Below, piece after piece: positions 62,381 through 64,000 of a stretch of DNA of 64,000 nucleotides. This stretch comes from Amycolatopsis orientalis DSM 40040 = KCTC 9412. Lineage in GTDB: Bacteria; Actinomycetota; Actinomycetes; Mycobacteriales; Pseudonocardiaceae. The stretch lies in assembly GCF_000478275.1 (NCBI RefSeq), contig NZ_ASJB01000069.1, positions 124,001-188,000 on the forward strand, given 5' to 3'. The notes under the pieces were generated by a model. That model made no database searches. It was not told where the DNA came from and was given only the letters and a program-made list of their open reading frames with translations. A program made the position numbers and the translations under genes. The stretch's first letter is position 1; each line of letters opens with the position of its first letter.

Positions 62381-63486
62381 GCGTGCACTTCTTCTTCGAG
62401 CGCGGCGTACGGGGGTTCGGGGACCGGGGTCAGGAAGGCGGGCAGCACGCCGACCAGCACGCCGAGCAACGGCAGCCACGACAGCGACGGCCAGGACAGG
62501 GCGATCAGTGACGGGTTGAGGTCCATCGGATTCACGCTGGAGGTCATGAACAGCACGCCCGCGACGCCGATCCCGCTCGCGGCGACGACGAGTTCCGCCG
62601 GCTGCCAGCGATCGGGGCGGTAGCGAGTGCGCCGGACGCGTTTGCCCGCGGACCAGAATCCGGCGAGTCCGACCACCACCCCGGCGGAAAGCACCGGTGC
62701 GGCGAGATATCTGGGCGTCGAACCGTCCAAAGTGGCGTAAACGCCGACACAGACGCCGAGCAGCCCGGCGATCATCAGCGTGCCGGTGAGCAGCCGGGCG
62801 CGCGCCTCGATCCGGCCCGCGCGGCCGTAACCGCGGGAGTCCATCGACGCGGCGAGCTGCAGCGAGCGGGACAAGGCGTCCTCCAGTACCGGGATGAGGA
62901 TGGCGTGCAGTGCCTTCGCCTTCTTGCCCGAACCGCCCCGGAGCTTCCGGGCCCGCTGGACCCGCAGCACGCTCTCGGCGAGCTGCGGGAACACCGACAG
63001 CGCGACGATCACCGCCGTGCCCACCTCGTACAACGCGGGTGGCATCGCCTTGAGCAGCCGTTTCGGATTCGCCAGCGCGTTGGCCGCGCCGAGACAGATC
63101 ACCATCGTCGCCAGCCGCATCCCGTCGTAAAGCCCGCCCAGCAACGATTCCGCGGAAACGTCACCGAAGAGCCGGATGCCCGCCGCCCAGGCGGGCAGCG
63201 GGATTTCGGGCAGCCGCAGGATGATCGTGGCCCCCTCGGAACCGCCGAAGACGAGCCGGAAGAACACCCGCACCGCCACGATGACCGCGCCGAGGTAGAG
63301 GTAGAGCCGGAACGCCAGCGCCCACGGGGCCTCGGAGCGCCGGGCCACCACGACATAGCCCGCGACGGCCACGATCGTCAGCAGCAGCCACGGATTCGTC
63401 GTCCGGGCCGCCGCGACGGCCAGCCCCAGCGCCCACACCCACCAGGCGGCCGGATGCAGGTCGCGCGGCAGGAAGTACGACGTCAT
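62377..63486 (-). CDS. ecfT: ECF transporter T component (CbiQ/EcfT)
   Basis: 369 aa. Membrane scaffold subunit with two cytoplasmic coupling motifs of the Ala-Arg-Gly type: VQRARKLRGGSGKK and SMDSRGYGRAG. Extra C-terminal helices make it longer than the usual ~260 aa. Its ATG overlaps the upstream stop by one base (TGATG), its stop overlaps ecfA. Confidence 0.9.
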   Translation of the reverse strand: MTSYFLPRDLHPAAWWVWALGLAVAAARTTNPWLLLTIVAVAGYVVVARRSEAPWALAFRLYLYLGAVIVAVRVFFRLVFGGSEGATIILRLPEIPLPAWAAGIRLFGDVSAESLLGGLYDGMRLATMVICLGAANALANPKRLLKAMPPALYEVGTAVIVALSVFPQLAESVLRVQRARKLRGGSGKKAKALHAILIPVLEDALSRSLQLAASMDSRGYGRAGRIEARARLLTGTLMIAGLLGVCVGVYATLDGSTPRYLAAPVLSAGVVVGLAGFWSAGKRVRRTRYRPDRWQPAELVVAASGIGVAGVLFMTSSVNPMDLNPSLIALSWPSLSWLPLLGVLVGVLPAFLTPVPEPPYAALEEEVHA

Positions 63487-64000
63487 CAGGCTCCCTGCGC
63501 GCGTTTACGCCTGCGCGCCACCAGGAATCCGGCCACGCACAGCGCCAGGACGGCGCCGCCCGCCGCCCACGGTGCCCAGTCGCTCGCCCCGGACTCGCGT
63601 TCGATCAGCGCGTTGACGTCCTCAGCGTTCTCCCCGCCGGTGAACGCGACGTTGCTCGACGGATCCTTCGCCTTCGGCCGCGCCGACGCGCTCGGACGGG
63701 GCTTCGGCGGCGGCAACGCGCCCGGACTCTGCCCCGCGACCGGAGGTGCTCCCGCACCGGGCTCTCCGCCCGCGGGCGCCTGCTCGCCTTCTCCGGGTTG
63801 CTGCCCGTTTCCGGCCTGGGGCTGGGGTCGCTGCCGTTCGCCGGGATCGCCGGTGACCGGCTTCGCCTCCTCACGGGGAACGCAAGGCTGGCCTTCGGTA
63901 CCCGGCCGCACCGCGGAGACGCGGGGAACCGGGTTGGTCTCCGTGGTGGCGTTCAGCGAGAACGACCAGCCTTCGAACCCGCCGGGAATGAAGTCCCGGT
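63486..64000 (-). CDS. SCO2322-like secreted/membrane-anchored protein, C-terminal part (runs off window end)
   Basis: The 171 visible residues begin RDFIPGGFEGWSFSLNATTE, continue into a Pro/Gly/Gln-rich linker (QAGNGQQPGEGEQAPAGGEP) and end with a single membrane helix (WAAGGAVLALCVAGFLVARR) and a basic cytoplasmic tail. This layout and position before ecfT match SCO2322-type proteins of actinobacterial ECF operons, possibly an extracellular binding or scaffold part. The N-terminus lies beyond 64000. Confidence 0.7.
   Translation of the reverse strand, partial: RDFIPGGFEGWSFSLNATTETNPVPRVSAVRPGTEGQPCVPREEAKPVTGDPGERQRPQPQAGNGQQPGEGEQAPAGGEPGAGAPPVAGQSPGALPPPKPRPSASARPKAKDPSSNVAFTGGENAEDVNALIERESGASDWAPWAAGGAVLALCVAGFLVARRRKRAQGA

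Overview
The window is high-GC DNA with GTG starts, strong GGAGG-type ribosome binding sites, many 1-4 bp translational overlaps and only actinobacterial gene families (PknG-like kinase, ECF vitamin transporter, LIV transporter, MarR/LysR/TetR/AraC/GntR/DeoR regulators). Gene types and the abundant 44-nt intergenic palindromes suggest a Pseudonocardiales actinomycete, most likely an Amycolatopsis-like chromosome. This is inferred from style only. No rRNA, tRNA, CRISPR, transposase or prophage was found.

Layout. 1-5.6 kb: PknG-like kinase (cut by the window edge) coupled to a trypsin-like protein, then polA and a hotdog thioesterase. 5.7-7.4 kb: LysR regulator convergent with an alpha/beta hydrolase. 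7.9-12.8 kb: complete branched-chain amino acid ABC operon livK-H-M-G-F. 12.8-16.4 kb: lipoprotein plus stand-alone GHKL ATPase, LysR, DUF6506, and a divergent MarR/azoreductase pair with an operator-like dyad. 16.5-29.9 kb: a carbohydrate locus. A secreted GH31 glycosidase is followed by a minus-strand operon reading SIS isomerase, PfkB kinase, class II aldolase, solute-binding lipoprotein, two permeases, MsiK-type ATPase, DUF5107 protein and DeoR regulator. The content resembles an amino-sugar (galactosamine/GalNAc, via tagatose phosphates) pathway, and a shared GCGCA-GTTT-CGC motif links the GH31 gene to the operon. 30.1-32.5 kb: carboxymuconolactone decarboxylase behind an ECF41-type promoter, a MoaF-like protein and an APC permease.

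32.8-42.7 kb is the most unusual part: a compact, translationally coupled biosynthetic cluster. It encodes a GYD protein, a type II thioesterase, a fusion of a shortened acyl-CoA-dehydrogenase with NRPS adenylation and carrier domains, a full-length acyl-CoA dehydrogenase, a TrpA-like protein, a small alpha/alpha-toroid protein with a DxDD motif, and an unassigned protein. A DMT exporter and an AraC regulator lie upstream on the same strand. I do not recognise this combination as a known pathway.

43-51.9 kb: APC permease, GntR regulator divergent from an inositol-type Cgl0159/IolA gene pair, asparagine/GABA-type permease divergent from glutaminase, and small conserved genes. 52-57.4 kb: LysR/MBL hydrolase pair, a 58-aa Cys/Ser/Thr-rich peptide with leader-core layout, a long-form glutamyl-tRNA synthetase and a heme-oxygenase-like protein. 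57.4-64 kb: small and secreted proteins, an ArsR remnant, TetR, and an ECF vitamin-type transporter operon running off the end. Two families of palindromes punctuate gene ends throughout.
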